Made by a program: the position numbers and the translations under genes. Shown here piece after piece: positions 10,644 through 22,821 of a DNA stretch of 64,000 nucleotides (its first letter is position 1; the number at the start of each line of letters is the position of its first letter). Under the pieces are notes generated by a model, which was not told where the DNA came from, searched no databases, and saw only the letters and a list, made by a program, of their open reading frames with translations. Origin of the DNA: Xylogone sp. PMI_703 (taxonomy: Eukaryota; Ascomycota; Leotiomycetes); the NCBI GenBank assembly GCA_021399445.1, contig JAJTUQ010000012.1:186001-250000 (forward strand). Reading direction: 5' to 3'.

Positions 10644-12214
10644 GCAGACTATCCTATTGGGCACGGTTCGCGTAAGCTCAGTAGGATATCAACTTGTATG
10701 GTAGGGGTTTCCACCAATCATATCGCTCTATTTTTTGCTCTAACCGCTACAAAGAGAATTTATACGTCCATTATACTATGTTATCGAAAACAATGGTCCT
10801 TTTTTGTATAGATGAATATTACACGGTTTACAACCATAATTTGACCGTTTCCGCTGAGAATTGTGATTGGTTTAACTTAAACTTCTCTTCCTTTTAAACC
10901 TTGAAACTGTAACGTTCCTACTAGGATTGGGGTTTCTATTACTCAAATAATAGAAGATGTTGAGATTATGACCGTTATGCTCATATGGGAAGGGTTGGTT
11001 CACTAGGCACTACCTTAAAGAAGGGTTGAATAGGCTTATATTGGCTAATACATTGTATGCTTATGCTTATCACTATGATTTAAGGAGTTACACCCTTAAA
11101 TACTCTCTTACCGGATTATTAGTCGTTCCACTCCGATCGCATAGCTACCGAGCGCCAGTATGCTCTGCTCCTATAATTCCTAACAGAAGAAGGTAAAGGG
11201 CTGAAGAATCACTTAAAGAGTTTTAGGATCTTGTTAATATGAAATGCAGGTATGCTCTAAATCAATTGAATTGAGCACAAGGCTCCTATCTACTAAGAAT
11301 CTATCTACTTATATATTAACTGGAATTCCCAGGAGCACCTGGATCCTTCCTGGACTCCTTGACTCCGGAGTCTTTAAATCCCTATAGACTCCATTGACTC
11401 CATCACGTGTTCGCTTATTTGGTAATACTAGCCAATAGCTAGTACTAAAGCTCCGAAACGAATAAACGAATATGAATAAAATGAATACTATTCATATGAA
11501 TAACCTCAGTATTCATATTCGTATCACATTATCCATACTTCTCTTGGAAATTTGTTTTTTCCAGCCGAAACCAAAAGGACAACCATAATGAAAACAACTT
11601 CTGTAGACTTTATCCTAGAGTAAGGAAAGCTATTCTAATTAGATATAAAATTAAAAAGATGACTAGTCATACAGTAAAAGGCAATTGTGGTAATTTTGAT
11701 TTAAAATCCCCCTTTCTAAACTCTGCATACTTAGAAATTGATAACCAGAAAATAAAAAGAATAAAAAATAAATCGACAGAAATCAGGATGCTTTCATATA
11801 ACTCTAATGTGCCATCTAGCATTGAAAACCTAAGAAAAACACCTTTATCATTATAACCAAGCTAAAGATTTTCCATTTTACTTCAAAATCCGTAGAAAAG
11901 TTATACGGATCATTTGTCACATAAAACACGCTTTAACGATAACACTATCATGGTGATATTCCAAGATTGATCTTTTGTTTATTCGCCTATATGATTATTA
12001 TAAACAGACGAAAACGCGGACCACGCAATGTTTTTATAAAATATAAACAACCGTTATCTTTAAATTTTGGATTCTTACTCATGAGCTTCCTATCCTAACT
12101 AGGTATTCATCCATTCATCGAGAACCTACTAATATCATACCTTCCACTAGTGACCCACATGCTCGTATTACCCGCAAGAGGCCCCGTCCATATTATAATG
12201 CTTTAAATAATGAA
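10644..12214. other. AT-rich intergenic DNA, probably decayed transposon
   Basis: No gene is supported. Between about 11440 and 11530 there are several short AT palindromes built on GAATA/TATTC (for example ATTCATATGAAT) and TACTAGCCAATAGCTAGTA. They may be the left end of the hAT element whose coding relic starts at 12215. Confidence 0.35.
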
Positions 12215-13187
12215 ATGGACGCTTTTCTTCCTCCTCTACCTACTGAAGAACCATGGGAAGCAGATACTGATAGCTTTTCACAATGTTCTGAGCCTCCTGC
12301 TTCTGATGAACTTTTACCATCAAAATCAACTTCACAGGTATTGAGATCTCCTCCCCAAACAAATCCAGAGATCTCTGCTCCATCGGAGCAAGGAACCGAT
12401 ATCTATGGCCCTCCAATACCTAAGAAACGAAAGGACAAGTCAAATACCAGCTGGACCCTTGGTCACTTCCATGTAACAATTCCCGATAGTACATGGAGCC
12501 GGGATGGCAAGTCTCCAAAAAATGATAGGCTGTTGGTCTGTAAGCGATGTAACTGGTCATCAACAGACTCCGCTCGTCGTGTCTCAACGTCAAACTTAAC
12601 CACGCATCTTTCTACAAAACATCACATTAAACCAGAATCTACTACAGCGTCTTCCTCCGTGACGACTATCGACCAATTCATTTAGCCATCCAAGGAGAAG
12701 TTAAATATGCAACAAGCTCTCATGCAATGGGTAATTAAAACACAACAACCATTCACAGCCGTTGTACATCCTGCATTTAAAGCAATGTTTAACGCTACCG
12801 AGGCCAGTCTTCCTATCAAGACTACGGATACTCTTCACAATCGAGTCCATACGGACTTTCTGAATAAGAGCAATTTACGGCAAGATTTAACTACCAGCTG
12901 TCATACAGTTACACTTTCACTTGATGTCTGGACCTCAGAGCATCAGCTATCAATTCTTGGTGTTATTAACCATTAGATCACACCGGATTTTGAAAACGAG
13001 AAGAACTCTTAGAATTTACTGAAACCCATAGAGACCATTCTAAAGAGAATATAACAGAGGTCATTTTGCTTATGCTTAAAGAGCTTCAACTTGCACGGAA
13101 GCTCCTAACAATTACAGGCGATAATGCTGGAAATAATAAGACGCTCTATGACGCTCTTCATGCTGAGCTCTTGAAGACATTTTTACC
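12215..13187 (+). pseudogene. hAT-family transposase relic
   Basis: The first frame (12215-12685) ends in a BED-type zinc finger, Cys-x2-Cys in CKRCNW and a His pair in THLSTKHH. The next frame (12707-12976) has the hAT N-terminal pattern QPF, FKAMF, SLPI and then LSLDVWTSEHQ, where the Asp is expected to be catalytic. After 12976 the frame is broken by stops, although LTITGDNAGNNKT is still readable near 13100. The element is cut off at about 13187 by an unrelated repeat. This is a dead DNA transposon. Confidence 0.8.
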
Positions 13188-13340
13188 GGTTTACCCCTAT
13201 GTACTGTACAACATCAAGTATTGCAGCGAATAGAGTCTCTGTACCATACAATTTATATGTGGAGTAGCCTAACCACTGCGCAATAACCTCTGACAGGTGG
13301 CTGCAACTCGGCTAGGTCACGTGGAGGGCACGTGCTCACC
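13187..13340 (-). repeat. Fragment of an LTR-like repeat also present at 62.6-63.4 kb
   Basis: GAATAGAGTCTCTGTACCAT and the following GTGGAGTAGCCTAACCACTG match the segment at about 63115-63180 nearly base for base, as do flanking stretches on both sides (TTACCCCTATGTA before, GGCTAGRTCACGTG after). The repeat truncates the hAT relic. It contains no coding sequence. Confidence 0.65.
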
Positions 13341-13625
13341 CACAACAAAGTGTCTATTAAGGAAAATTGTTGGTCATTTGAGCAGTATAACGGCGAGATG
13401 GATACATATGCAAGAAATAACGCAGTCCATAGATTCAAGCAAGGATCAGATTGCGTGCTTATGTCAATAACTTCGAAGATATCTGTAGACAAATCTGCCT
13501 TCGAAGGCTCATAGATCACCTGAAGATAATATTCGAGAAGTATATTGGTCTGTATCTGGCAATGGAACGTTCTAGATCGTATATGAGCCTCAAAGAAAAG
13601 AAAAGGGCTACCTAATAGGTCAATC
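13330..13625 (+). pseudogene. SNF2-type helicase C-terminal relic
   Basis: The 60-aa frame at 13332-13514 reads like the second helicase lobe of SNF2 proteins: YNGEMDTYARNNAVHRF, then DCVLMS. About 70 bases later a shifted frame gives NGT and LDRI followed by KKRK, resembling the NGTVEDRILALQ-KKR end of that domain. Frameshifts and stops separate the parts. It may be a captured gene piece inside a transposon or a decayed gene; confidence is limited because the segment is short. Confidence 0.4.
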
Positions 13626-13690
13626 CAAAGTATGACAGACAACTTTAAATATATGACTAACGCTCCGGCTGAGGTGGACCGGACTATAAG

Positions 13691-15232
13691 CTACGTTCGA
13701 ATTGGCTCGAAGAAGCTAAATTGGTTGTGTGGATCGTAGGCTTTCTTCAAGCTCTTTAGCTTCTGCTGACGCCACAGTTCATGGCCGTAAACAGCCTGGT
13801 TATTTTCATCCCCATGAGCATAGTTAACATATGCAGTCAAAGGCCCTGTACCGTTAAGCATTGCACTTCGAATCTTCCTTCCAAGGACTGCTACCTCCTA
13901 GTCCAAAGTAGCATTATTTGGGGGATACTGAAATAAAGGTGAGGCCAATATATTATGTAATCGATCCGGATACGCTGTGCTGTTTGCTGGTATTGCCTGG
14001 ACTTGGTTTACCGGGTAGCCCTCTAGCAACATTAATGAATCAGTCAAGTAAGGTGGAAATGTAGCGAAGATATCGAGCACGGTCCTCAGATTGTTTAGGT
14101 CCCATGTGTACAAGCTTGTGGGGAAGAGTTGGCGACCCAGGCCCTCGACGCAGTCCGGTCCGTTTGCATCGGCTCCAGCGATAGAGTTTACTCCCCCGAA
14201 GTCCACCCACTTTTCGACAACACTGACTGGATTCAATGCATATAGAGGATCCGTATACTCTGAGGGGATGGCAATACCTTGCCAGAACACCAACAAAATA
14301 ACGACCGGCTTGGGATCCACAGAAGGCCTGATGGCAAACAGACCATAATGCATCAGTTGGACTGGTCTATTTTCGGCTGTGATCCATTGGTTTGCTATTG
14401 TGAAAACATCCTCTAGCTTATCCTGAGTGAACGTAAAGTTTGTAGTGGCAAAGCCATCCAACCCAGGAACAATGTCGTGAACCCGGTAATGGAACGATGT
14501 AATTACTCCAAAATTATGCCCAGCGCCTCTGAGAGCCCAGTACAAGTCTGGATGCTGAGTAGCAGAGACGGTAATTGCAGTGCCATTTGCAAGAACCAAC
14601 CGTGCGGAGACGAGATTGTCAGCTAACAGCCCATAATGGCCTTGAAGAATGCCATGACCACCGCCAAGCATTGGACCAACAAAGCCAGTACAGTCACAGC
14701 CGCCAGCAACGGCCTCCTTTCCTAACTCCCATAGAGCTTTAATAACCTCACCAGAAAGAGCTCCTGCTTGAATGATGGCCTCAGTTCCATTGCTTCCTGG
14801 AGCAAGAACTGTACCATTCAACCCACGCAACCATATTCCGATCACTCCCTGGGCCGAATTTAACGCAGAAGAACTACCGTGGCCACCCCCCAATAGTCAG
14901 GAATGGCACATTATGCAAATTTGAATAGCGGATCTATTTAGGCTTCTGTTAATACTGCAACTAGAAACTTGAGGATAGATTTGGCTTACTGTGTGCTGTA
15001 CGTCTTGCTCCGACGCCACTTTTACAACAACGTCAATTCCAGGTTTAACTGCAGAAGCCCATCTTGCAGTTGCGTTTTTGTATCCTTCAGACCCTGGATA
15101 ATAGATCTGCGCATTCTCTGAAAGTAGTGGTTGAAGATCTAGGGCTATGTTCCCAATAGTCGAGCTGCTGGCAATTGCAGAGAATCCCAGGCACGCCAGG
15201 AGTGAGTTACTAAGAAAGGAGATTACAGCCAT
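13691..15232 (-). pseudogene. Secreted FAD-linked oxidoreductase (BBE-like), two lesions
   Basis: Exon 1 (15232-14990) begins with a likely signal peptide, MAVISFLSNSLLACLGF. A 56-base intron leads to exon 2, which starts IRYSNLHNVPFLTIG. The FAD-binding part (GGGHG, then LGGGHGILQGHYG, then YWALRGAGHNFG) and the C-terminal NYAHGDE and YDPHNQFSFF are all recognisable, so the original length was about 500 aa. One lesion is a run of six G (plus-strand C at 14886-14891) where five would keep the frame. The other is a TAG at 13898-13900 between ATLD and EVAVLG. Either an old pseudogene, or one sequencing error plus one nonsense change. It is divergent from the DHA2 transporter. Confidence 0.8.
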
Positions 15233-16480
15233 TGGATCAACCAGTTCGAAATTACACTCATAAATTAAGAGCAGACTTGGCATGCGACTGATCAAAGCTA
15301 GGACATCATGGAGAATTTATAGTATTTTGACGCGTATTAGCCACAAAGCCATGAAAATCAATTCGAGTATAGGCACATAAATCAACTGTATGGTAGCTTC
15401 GTATGTGTCAGCCTGGCCGTATATCTCGGATACATTAAGGCTGCTGCGCCACCGGTTGGTACAAATATTGGATACAGTCATGGCCTTAAATGGCTGACTG
15501 ACACTCTGCTAATAGTGTTATCCTCAGTAGAAACAAATTTGTTTTGGAGAAGCTATTCCATATTGATTCTGATAAATTGTTCAATCTACATACGTCTTAT
15601 TCATGAGACTTTTATAGTCTAGTTAATAGACCCACAGTTTAATAAATAACTAAAAGTAGTTTATATGTTTATATCACTATATGAATTCAAGATTTAAATA
15701 CTACTACAATTCTTTTGTGTTATCCCCTTCTGATACTGACTGTAATGACTACTGAACAAGATGGCCAAGACAAATGAAAGCTTCTATGAAAACACGTGTC
15801 GACTGTCCAACCCCCAAGCTCTCTTACCAGTCCTAACAGATACTTCCATGTACTATTGCTCTTCAGCAAGGCGACATATGGGTACAGTTCTGCCCAGTCG
15901 GGATCCGTTCTGGCTTCGGTTTTCGGATCAACCATGCTTACGAGAATTGATATTCTACAACAGGGAACAGATAGCTCCTGCTCCGTATTACCGGGGCGGC
16001 AGTTCAGCCTCAAGCGGTTCTTCTGTAAGTTTATAGGTCGTTGCCGTGGATTAAATGGATTGACAGCGGTTGTTTTAGTAGTTCCTGAGGCCACAAAGGC
16101 ACTAAACAAGCTGTAGAACATGAGAGAAAGTGGTTCAAAGGTCGCTTAGTAATACTGATTGGTGCCTTACATGTACTAGCGCCGGAACGGAGCAAGTGGT
16201 CACTGCGTTAGAGTTTGCGGAGTGGTGTGGATCCCGCGTCCTTGGAATAAGGTTAGATTAGCCTGTAGATTAGCGTGCCACCGGAGCAAAATGGTTCTTG
16301 GCACCGGCAGAAGTGTAGCTGACAAACGGCACTCCGTAGAGGTACTCAGGTACCCGAGCGTGCAGCACTGACATGAGGCCATTCATTCATAACAATTGAT
16401 ATTTTTCTCTTCATGCGACATCTCTCTTGGCCATCGCAATTGCAACTGATCAGATTAGATTCTACAAGCTGTTGTCCGTC
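15233..16480. other. Divergent intergenic region of the oxidoreductase and DHA2 genes
   Basis: No gene with recognisable features is present, although frames of 90-130 codons exist on both strands around 15720-16120. The first 500 bases are AT-rich. TGGAGA half-sites occur singly at 15310 and 15545 but not as palindromes. Confidence 0.4.
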
Positions 16481-18163
16481 ATGACATCTGCTGCCGAGAA
16501 GGAGGTCAGAGTCGACTCTGACACGCCGTCAGAGTCTCCATCGCAGATACTAGGTAAGGCATCTCAAAAGTTGATAGAATGTATGTCAATATCATTGGCT
16601 GATATAAAAATAATAGACATTGAATCTAATGAGAAGCCCCAAGCTGAAGGAAATGTCTACCCTGCTGATAATCTTTCGACACCACGACAAATACTCTTTG
16701 TTGGGACTCTCTGTACGGCAATGTTCACCAACCAGGTTGGACTGGGAAATACTTTGTGCGCAGTTGGAACCATTGGTGAATCTTTCGGTATCACCAACCA
16801 GGGCCAGCTCTCTTGGCTGGTTGCCGGCTACAGTTTAACCATTGGCACTTTCATTCTTATTGGTGGACGACTTGGAGATGAATTTGGAAATAAGAGAGTC
16901 TTCGTCTTTGGAATGGTCTGGTATGCACTATGGTCACTTGTGGCCGGCCTCTCAGTCTACTCTTCTCATGTTCTCTTCGTCTTTTCCCGTGTTTTCCAAG
17001 GCATGGGTCCGGCATTGACTCTCCCCAACGGTCTTGCCATCTTAGGGCAGTCTTATTCTCCGGGACCGCGCGTGAATATGGCTTTTGCGTGGTTTGGCGG
17101 AGCTGCTCCTTTTGGCGCAATTGCTGGTTTCCTATTTGGTGGTATCTTTGCTCAGGTGTGGTGGCCGTGGATCTACTGGAGTCAAGCAATTGCTCTCGCT
17201 GGAGTTGCTGTCTTTGCAGGATGGACAATTCCTCGTCTCCCTGTACAGCCCAAGCAGGGGCGATCGCTGCGCGAAAAACTTGTGGATTTGGACATTCCTG
17301 GTGGATTGACCGGTGTTACAGCTTTGGTGCTGTTTAACTTTTCATGGAACCAGGCTGTTGTTGTCGGCTGGCAAGAAGCTTACGTCTATGTTTGCTTGAT
17401 TCTTGGCGTACTTTTCGGTGCAGCATTCTTCTGCATTGAGATCTACTGGGCTAAATCACCGATTTTGCCACTCAGCGCTTTCAACTCTGATATTGCGTTT
17501 GTTTTTGCATGTACCGCAACAGGTTGGGCTTGTTTTGGTATCTGGGTTAGTTTCTCTTCACTCCGTGAAATGAATTTCAACTGACAATTGACATAGGTCT
17601 TCTATATTGGGCAAGTTGCGCTCGTCATTGGTGGTAACACTCCGCTTCAAATGGCCGCATGGTTCATTCCTGTCATTCCATCTGGTTTGATCTCTGCTCT
17701 AGCTGTTGGCAAGTTGGTTGGCAAGATCCCTGCTTCGTGGATTATGGTTGTCGGTCAGCTGGCTTACACCGTCGGTTCTATCATTGCTGCTACTCGACCA
17801 CCGCATTCAATTTACTGGACATACTACTTTTTCAGTGTTCTTATCATCACTGTGGGTATGGATACATCATTCCCTGCCGCCGCTATGATATTTTCTGGCG
17901 CGGTGCCTCAACAATACCAGGGTATGGGCGCTAGTATAGTGATGACTATTGTTAATTACAGTATCTCACTTGGTCTTGGCTTCGCTGGTACCATTGAAAC
18001 GAACATTAACAATGGTGGATTGACTCCAGAAGACCGACTCCTAGGCTTCCGTGGCGCTCTATGGTTCTCAGTTGGCTTGGCGGGACTTGGTTTAGTTCTT
18101 AGTTTTATCTTCATTGCCAAAAGCCACTTCAAAGGCATGAAGAAGAGAGGGTTTGACCTTTGA
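16481..18163 (+). CDS. MFS drug:H+ antiporter, DHA2 (14-TM) family
   Basis: Two exons, 16481-17545 and 17597-18163, are joined by a 51-base phase-0 intron (GTTAGT..ATAG) to give 543 aa. I start at the first ATG (MTSAAEKEVR); upstream codons contain no better one. A hydrophilic N-terminus of about 70 residues precedes many membrane segments. MFS motif A (GGRLGDEFGNKR) is at residues 128-139 and the TM5 antiporter-like stretch GGAAPFGAIAGF follows. Length and layout match the aminotriazole-resistance/ATR1-like DHA2 group, which exports small molecules. It could export a product of this region. A fragment resembling its N-terminus lies at 62107-62175. Confidence 0.9.
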
Positions 18164-18479
18164 ATGGGTTGGAGCGCATGCAGTGAGATGAGCGAAGGTG
18201 AACGAACAGCATGTTCGACTGGCTCAGACATGACTAGATATTTTCGAGGGAAATCGGGTTCATAAATTGCATTTTAGAGGTGTCTTAATTGGGCTTAATT
18301 GTAGATATTTGATTATCTTACTAAATACTTCTCGTTTTTACTATTCAACTAAATCCTCATGTAAAAATTGCACCAGTTGCACGTTCTTTTGACGTTCTTA
18401 CCACAAACTATGCGCGCGTCTTAATGGTCGGCTCTCTTCATCTTCACGTGGAGGACACAATAAAAGGCTCTCTGAGCCT

Positions 18480-19610
18480 CAAGAGACTGCTCTTAAGGAT
18501 TATGTGATGTTGCTATATCACTCTGGAACGCCTGGAACTATTGAAACTCTGATCCAAACTGCCAATCGACTATATTACTCTGGTATCAACGATACTGTTT
18601 CTTACAGATGGGCAAAACAATGGATTGCAAAGAATAAGGAATACTAGAAGCTCATACGACCCAAACCAATTTCTGTACAACTACGGCAAGCACGTATACA
18701 AGAGGATATCAAGGCACACTTTGAAGAGTTTAAACGGTATTATTGGTATTAGGGAATCCTTGAAGAGGATATAATTGACGAAACAGGATTTCAGATTGGT
18801 GTGATATCTGGTGGACGAGTAATTGTTCCTGCTGATTGTAAAGCTGCCTTTATATCTGATCCTGAGAATAGGGAATTGATAACAGCAGTAGCAAAAATTA
18901 ATTAGGGAGGTCAAAAGGTGCCACCAATGATAATATTCAAAGGTGCATACCATTTGCACAAACACTTTAATAACGATATGGACCCTGATATCCTTTGGAC
19001 TTGCTCCGAATCAGGGTTTTCGAATAATCAGCTTGGAATCAAATACCTTGAACACTTTAACAAATTCGCATTCAAAACCAAAAAAGGCCAATATCGCCTT
19101 CTTATTTTTGATGGTCATGGATCTCACTTAACACAAGACTTTATTGACTTTTGCTAGTAACACAAAATTCAGCCCTTTCCAACTCCCACCACACCTTACA
19201 TACCTTCTTCAACCTCTAGATGTTAGAGTATTTCAAGGTCTAAAACATCATTTCAAAAAGGCTATACAAGAGGATGTATTTATGGGTATAACTGACGTCT
19301 CAAAGACAGACTTTTCGTTACTTCCAACGTTTTTGGGATTGTAAATTTAAATGTTATGTAATCCAATCTGCTTTCAGGAAAACAGGATTGATTCCATTAA
19401 TTCCTGAAATTTTTCTAAAGAAAGTCAAATTATATCAAGGCAAACAGACAACTGAGTCTGACATATCGTCAGACACATCCGAGGATACATTTGAAGATAT
19501 ATTTGATATTTTCAATCCTAGTACACCACACTTTCAACTCAATGATTATTTGACCTCAGCCTTGCAGCTGAGAGGCGAAAAATCCAACCAGATGGTAATG
19601 AGATAGTACA
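18480..19610 (+). pseudogene. Pogo/Fot-type transposase relic (DDE_1)
   Basis: Readable pieces in order are DETGFQIG near 18780 (first catalytic Asp), then PPMIIFKG near 18920, IFDGHGSHLTQDFIDFC near 19105 (second Asp), and LPPHLTYLLQPLDVRVFQ near 19185. Frames are interrupted by TAG codons, for example at 18645, 18750, 18903 and 19155, several at places where Trp or Gln would be expected. That pattern fits RIP-like C-to-T damage. Terminal repeats were not located. Confidence 0.75.
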
Positions 19611-19619
19611 GAAATATGG

Positions 19620-20305
19620 TGAGATATATGGGCGTCAAGCATTACGTCAATTGAAGATAGAGAGGGGGAAGCCCTGGTAGTCAATATGAGGGAAGCCAGG
19701 CTTGCGCGACCATGGCGTATGAAATACAAAGCAATCGGCTCTGACCTGTATTTATAAGACAAATATTCCATATAGAGTAGTAGAGACTGTAATAATTGCG
19801 TGGGGTGGAATGGCTTCAACTTCAATTGACTGGTATAGAATTGAAGGCAAAATTTGCGTATCGCTGTCCCTCACCATCTTACATAAGTAAGGTGGCGAGT
19901 ACTGTGTAAGCCGAACGACTATCACATGCATACATACTGATGAATTAAAAATCAGGAGTTCGCCCGGAGCGGGATTTACGATCGGAGACAGGTGGATGTA
20001 TGTACCAACAGTCCGAAGCACCCCATCCACGGAAATGTGAGCTCGGAGGATTGGTGCGTTAGAATCAATTACTCAGATAACCGGTTTACCAGGCACTATT
20101 ATTGCAAAAGCCGATGTATTAGTAACCGGCTTTGCTATAATGATTTCATATATAGAGGCTTAAAGGGAGGGTATAAACCTTCAATTGTGGCCGTGGTAAT
20201 CTAGTTTCATAGCGGGTATTATACATTAGATAAGCTATCATAGGAGTTATAGCACTACCTTTATACTGTTCTACATAGATAATCCCACTTTTTCATCAGC
20301 ACAGC
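19620..20305. other. Intergenic region before the SDR gene
   Basis: I see no gene. The last 100 bases before the ATG include TTTATACTG (about 20261) as a possible core promoter. Confidence 0.3.
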
Positions 20306-21334
20306 ATGGGCTCAGTAAATCCCATTGTTCCCCCCGGAGGTTTGGTCCTCGTAACTGGAGTCAATGGCTACATTGGCTCGCACGTTGCAATCCATCTCCT
20401 CAAGCTTGGCTACAAGGTGCGAGGCACCGTCCGCTCTGAAGACAAGGCAGCCTGGATCAAGGAGGCCATAGCTGAACGCCAGCTTTCCCCATCATTTGAG
20501 GTCGCCATTGTGCCGGATGCTACTGTCGCAGGAGCTTGGGATGAAGTCATAAATGGCGTTGATGGCATTGCCCATGTTGCTGGAGATATGTCGTTTGGCG
20601 TTGACCCTAATAGAGTCATCACCCCTATGGTAAACGCTATCCGGAGCCTCCTCGAGGTTGCAGCGAAGGAGCCATCTGTCAAGCGCTTTGTTTACACGAG
20701 TAGCAACCAAGCAATGCTAGATCGAACATTTGACAAGGAGCTCACCATTGACAGGACTTGGTGGAACGAAGAAGCTGTCAAGAAAGCATGGCGTCCAGCC
20801 CCTTATGAGGCGGATCGCATTTGGGATATTTATTCAGCACTCAAGACACAAACAGAACAAGAGATCTGGAAGTTCAGCCGTGAGAAGAAGCCAAACTTCA
20901 TTATCAACTCTGTTTTGCCTTGCTTTAACACCGGACCCATTATTCACCCAAGGCAACAAGGCAGCACCGGTAAATGGGTAATGGACTTCTGGAAGGACCC
21001 AGGCCACTTCGCTCCATTACAAGGTTTCGGAGCCTCATACTACGTTGACGTTGAGGATACAGCACTTTTACATATTGCTGCTTTGACTCAAGAAGACGTG
21101 AAGGATGAGCGTTTGCTAGGCTTTGCAGGTACCTTCAATTTCAACAGTTGGGTCGAGGTTTTCCGGAAAATAGACCCAAGCAAGCCTTGGCCCGCAGAAG
21201 ATCCAAACCAAAAGCATGATCTGAGCAAAGTTGATGATGCTAGAGAAGTGGAATTGCTGAAACGTTTTGGACAGCCAGGTTGGACAAGCTTTTATGACAG
21301 TGTGAAGAAGAATGTTCTGGAGAGCGGCGTATGA
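20306..21334 (+). CDS. NAD(P)-dependent aldehyde/ketone reductase, extended SDR
   Basis: A single exon encodes 342 aa. The Rossmann motif TGVNGYIG is at residues 17-24, VYTSS with the catalytic Ser is at 129-133, and the active-site YSALK (Tyr176, Lys180) follows. Length and pattern match the dihydroflavonol-4-reductase-like/GRE2-like group, which reduces aldehydes or ketones with NADPH. The protein looks cytosolic. It stands alone between a pogo relic and a damaged VOC gene, so its pathway is not evident. The coding sequence is GC-richer than its flanks and undamaged. Confidence 0.92.
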   Translation: MGSVNPIVPPGGLVLVTGVNGYIGSHVAIHLLKLGYKVRGTVRSEDKAAWIKEAIAERQLSPSFEVAIVPDATVAGAWDEVINGVDGIAHVAGDMSFGVDPNRVITPMVNAIRSLLEVAAKEPSVKRFVYTSSNQAMLDRTFDKELTIDRTWWNEEAVKKAWRPAPYEADRIWDIYSALKTQTEQEIWKFSREKKPNFIINSVLPCFNTGPIIHPRQQGSTGKWVMDFWKDPGHFAPLQGFGASYYVDVEDTALLHIAALTQEDVKDERLLGFAGTFNFNSWVEVFRKIDPSKPWPAEDPNQKHDLSKVDDAREVELLKRFGQPGWTSFYDSVKKNVLESGV

Positions 21335-22196
21335 TTAGTGTAACATAACGGGCTTAGGACTCTAGACGATATACAATAGAAACAATTTAAAACTAAATAA
21401 TCTTTCCGCTTTTTATATTCCATGTTTGAGGTTGGAACGACCACGACAACGCCCAATCTATAAACCGTTGATATACCTGTTCAAATCAGATAATGCATTC
21501 TAGTATGTACAAAAACAGGTGTAAAACTTCTTTGTGTTATCGGAGATAACTGCTGGTAGCTTTCACCAGTCATGCAGGCTCTCCGATCTTGCAGCGGAGA
21601 AGGTGGATATAGGATAGATATAGGTCCTAATGCATAAGTACCACAATTCCCCTGATGGTTACATTGTTGGCTTCGTTCAAACTAGAACACTTTGGGAAGG
21701 TATTTTGGTGTGATCATTTTTTGACTGGTAGCGTAACTTCTCCTTATAATGCAAGGAACTAGGGACCTGTGGTAGATCCCCCGCCCCACATTGAAGCTGA
21801 ATTACGGAAGAGTGACTCCGAGATGCTCATCATGCAAGCAGCCACTTTGCAGATTGGGAATTGATTTTAATCTCCGTGGCTCAGCGAAAGAGCAGCAGCG
21901 TGGAATAGAGTTAGGGACTGAATCACACGCATGTAATCTTCATATCTGAGATGAATCAAAAATCAAAGGTGACTGTGCAAGTCTGTTCCTACGCAGTCGG
22001 AGATCGAATATATCTAAATCATTGTATTCTGGTATCCGAATACTAATGCTAATTTCTGTTGCATCCCCATCGGAAAATCTAACCTGACAGCGGAAAGATC
22101 ATTGACTGCCTTGCTGATGAGGGGGTATTTCAGATTCAGTCCCCAACTTTCACAATTATGATGACACGACCTGGTAATGGCTAAATTTTTGTATCC
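21335..22196. other. Intergenic region
   Basis: No gene supported. There are scattered stops in all frames and no recognisable repeat. Confidence 0.35.
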
Positions 22197-22821
22197 CTAG
22201 GGAAATTCCTCGCCAACGGAATTGACGTATGAGTTGCTAACAAGCAAAACCTGCGTTCCATCTGGATCTCGTACAGTAGCATAGGTTGCTGGTGGAGTAC
22301 CAAACGTTGCTATCTTAGGAACACCCCCAAAACCCAGAGAGTGTAGGCGCGCCAGAGTCGCATTCAATGCATCACCGACCCAAAAGGATATTAAGAAGAG
22401 ACCACTTTGTGGGTGTTTAACTGATACTTTCGGGCCCTCTGTTACGTCGGTAAAGTAGGCGAAGCTCAAGAACGCCATCAGTCCCATTATTGATGGATGA
22501 AGCATCACCGAGGAAGACTCCATGGAATGTTTTGTAATTGGATCCGAAGAGGGTTTTCCAGTCACCGACATCTTCGACATCATTTAAAATGTCAAGACCA
22601 ATACCCTCGTGATAGAAGCTGAGACTCTTATCAATGTCGGTAACTGCAACCACGCTATGATGGATTGCTAAAGCCTATCATTATTAGGTTGGTAAGTTTC
22701 AGTTCGAGCAAATATAAGAGTTAAGACGCACATGAGGAGGGCTTGATGAACAAGTATTTGTCGCGTAGGCTAGCTTTGCTATTAAAGGCAGAAGCAAATA
22801 GGAGAAAACGGAAGACTTCAT
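22197..22821 (-). pseudogene. Secreted VOC/glyoxalase-like protein with one frameshift
   Basis: Exon 1 (22821-22732) starts MKSSVFSYLLLPLIAKLAYA, a good signal peptide. A 57-base intron (22731-22675, GTGCGT..ATAG) leads to ALAIHHSVVAVTDIDKSLSF, the first VOC beta-alpha motif with its His metal ligand. The frame then shifts by one base near 22465, where GVLEL and AYFTDVTEGP meet through one extra C. The second half (VRDPDGTQVLLVSN) is intact to the stop. Such proteins bind or isomerise small molecules in biosynthetic clusters. A single-base lesion may be real or a sequencing error. Confidence 0.7.

Noticed and set aside
15720..16121. 133-codon minus-strand and 106-codon plus-strand frames
   Set aside because: They overlap, lack domains and lie in the divergent promoter region of two recognised genes.
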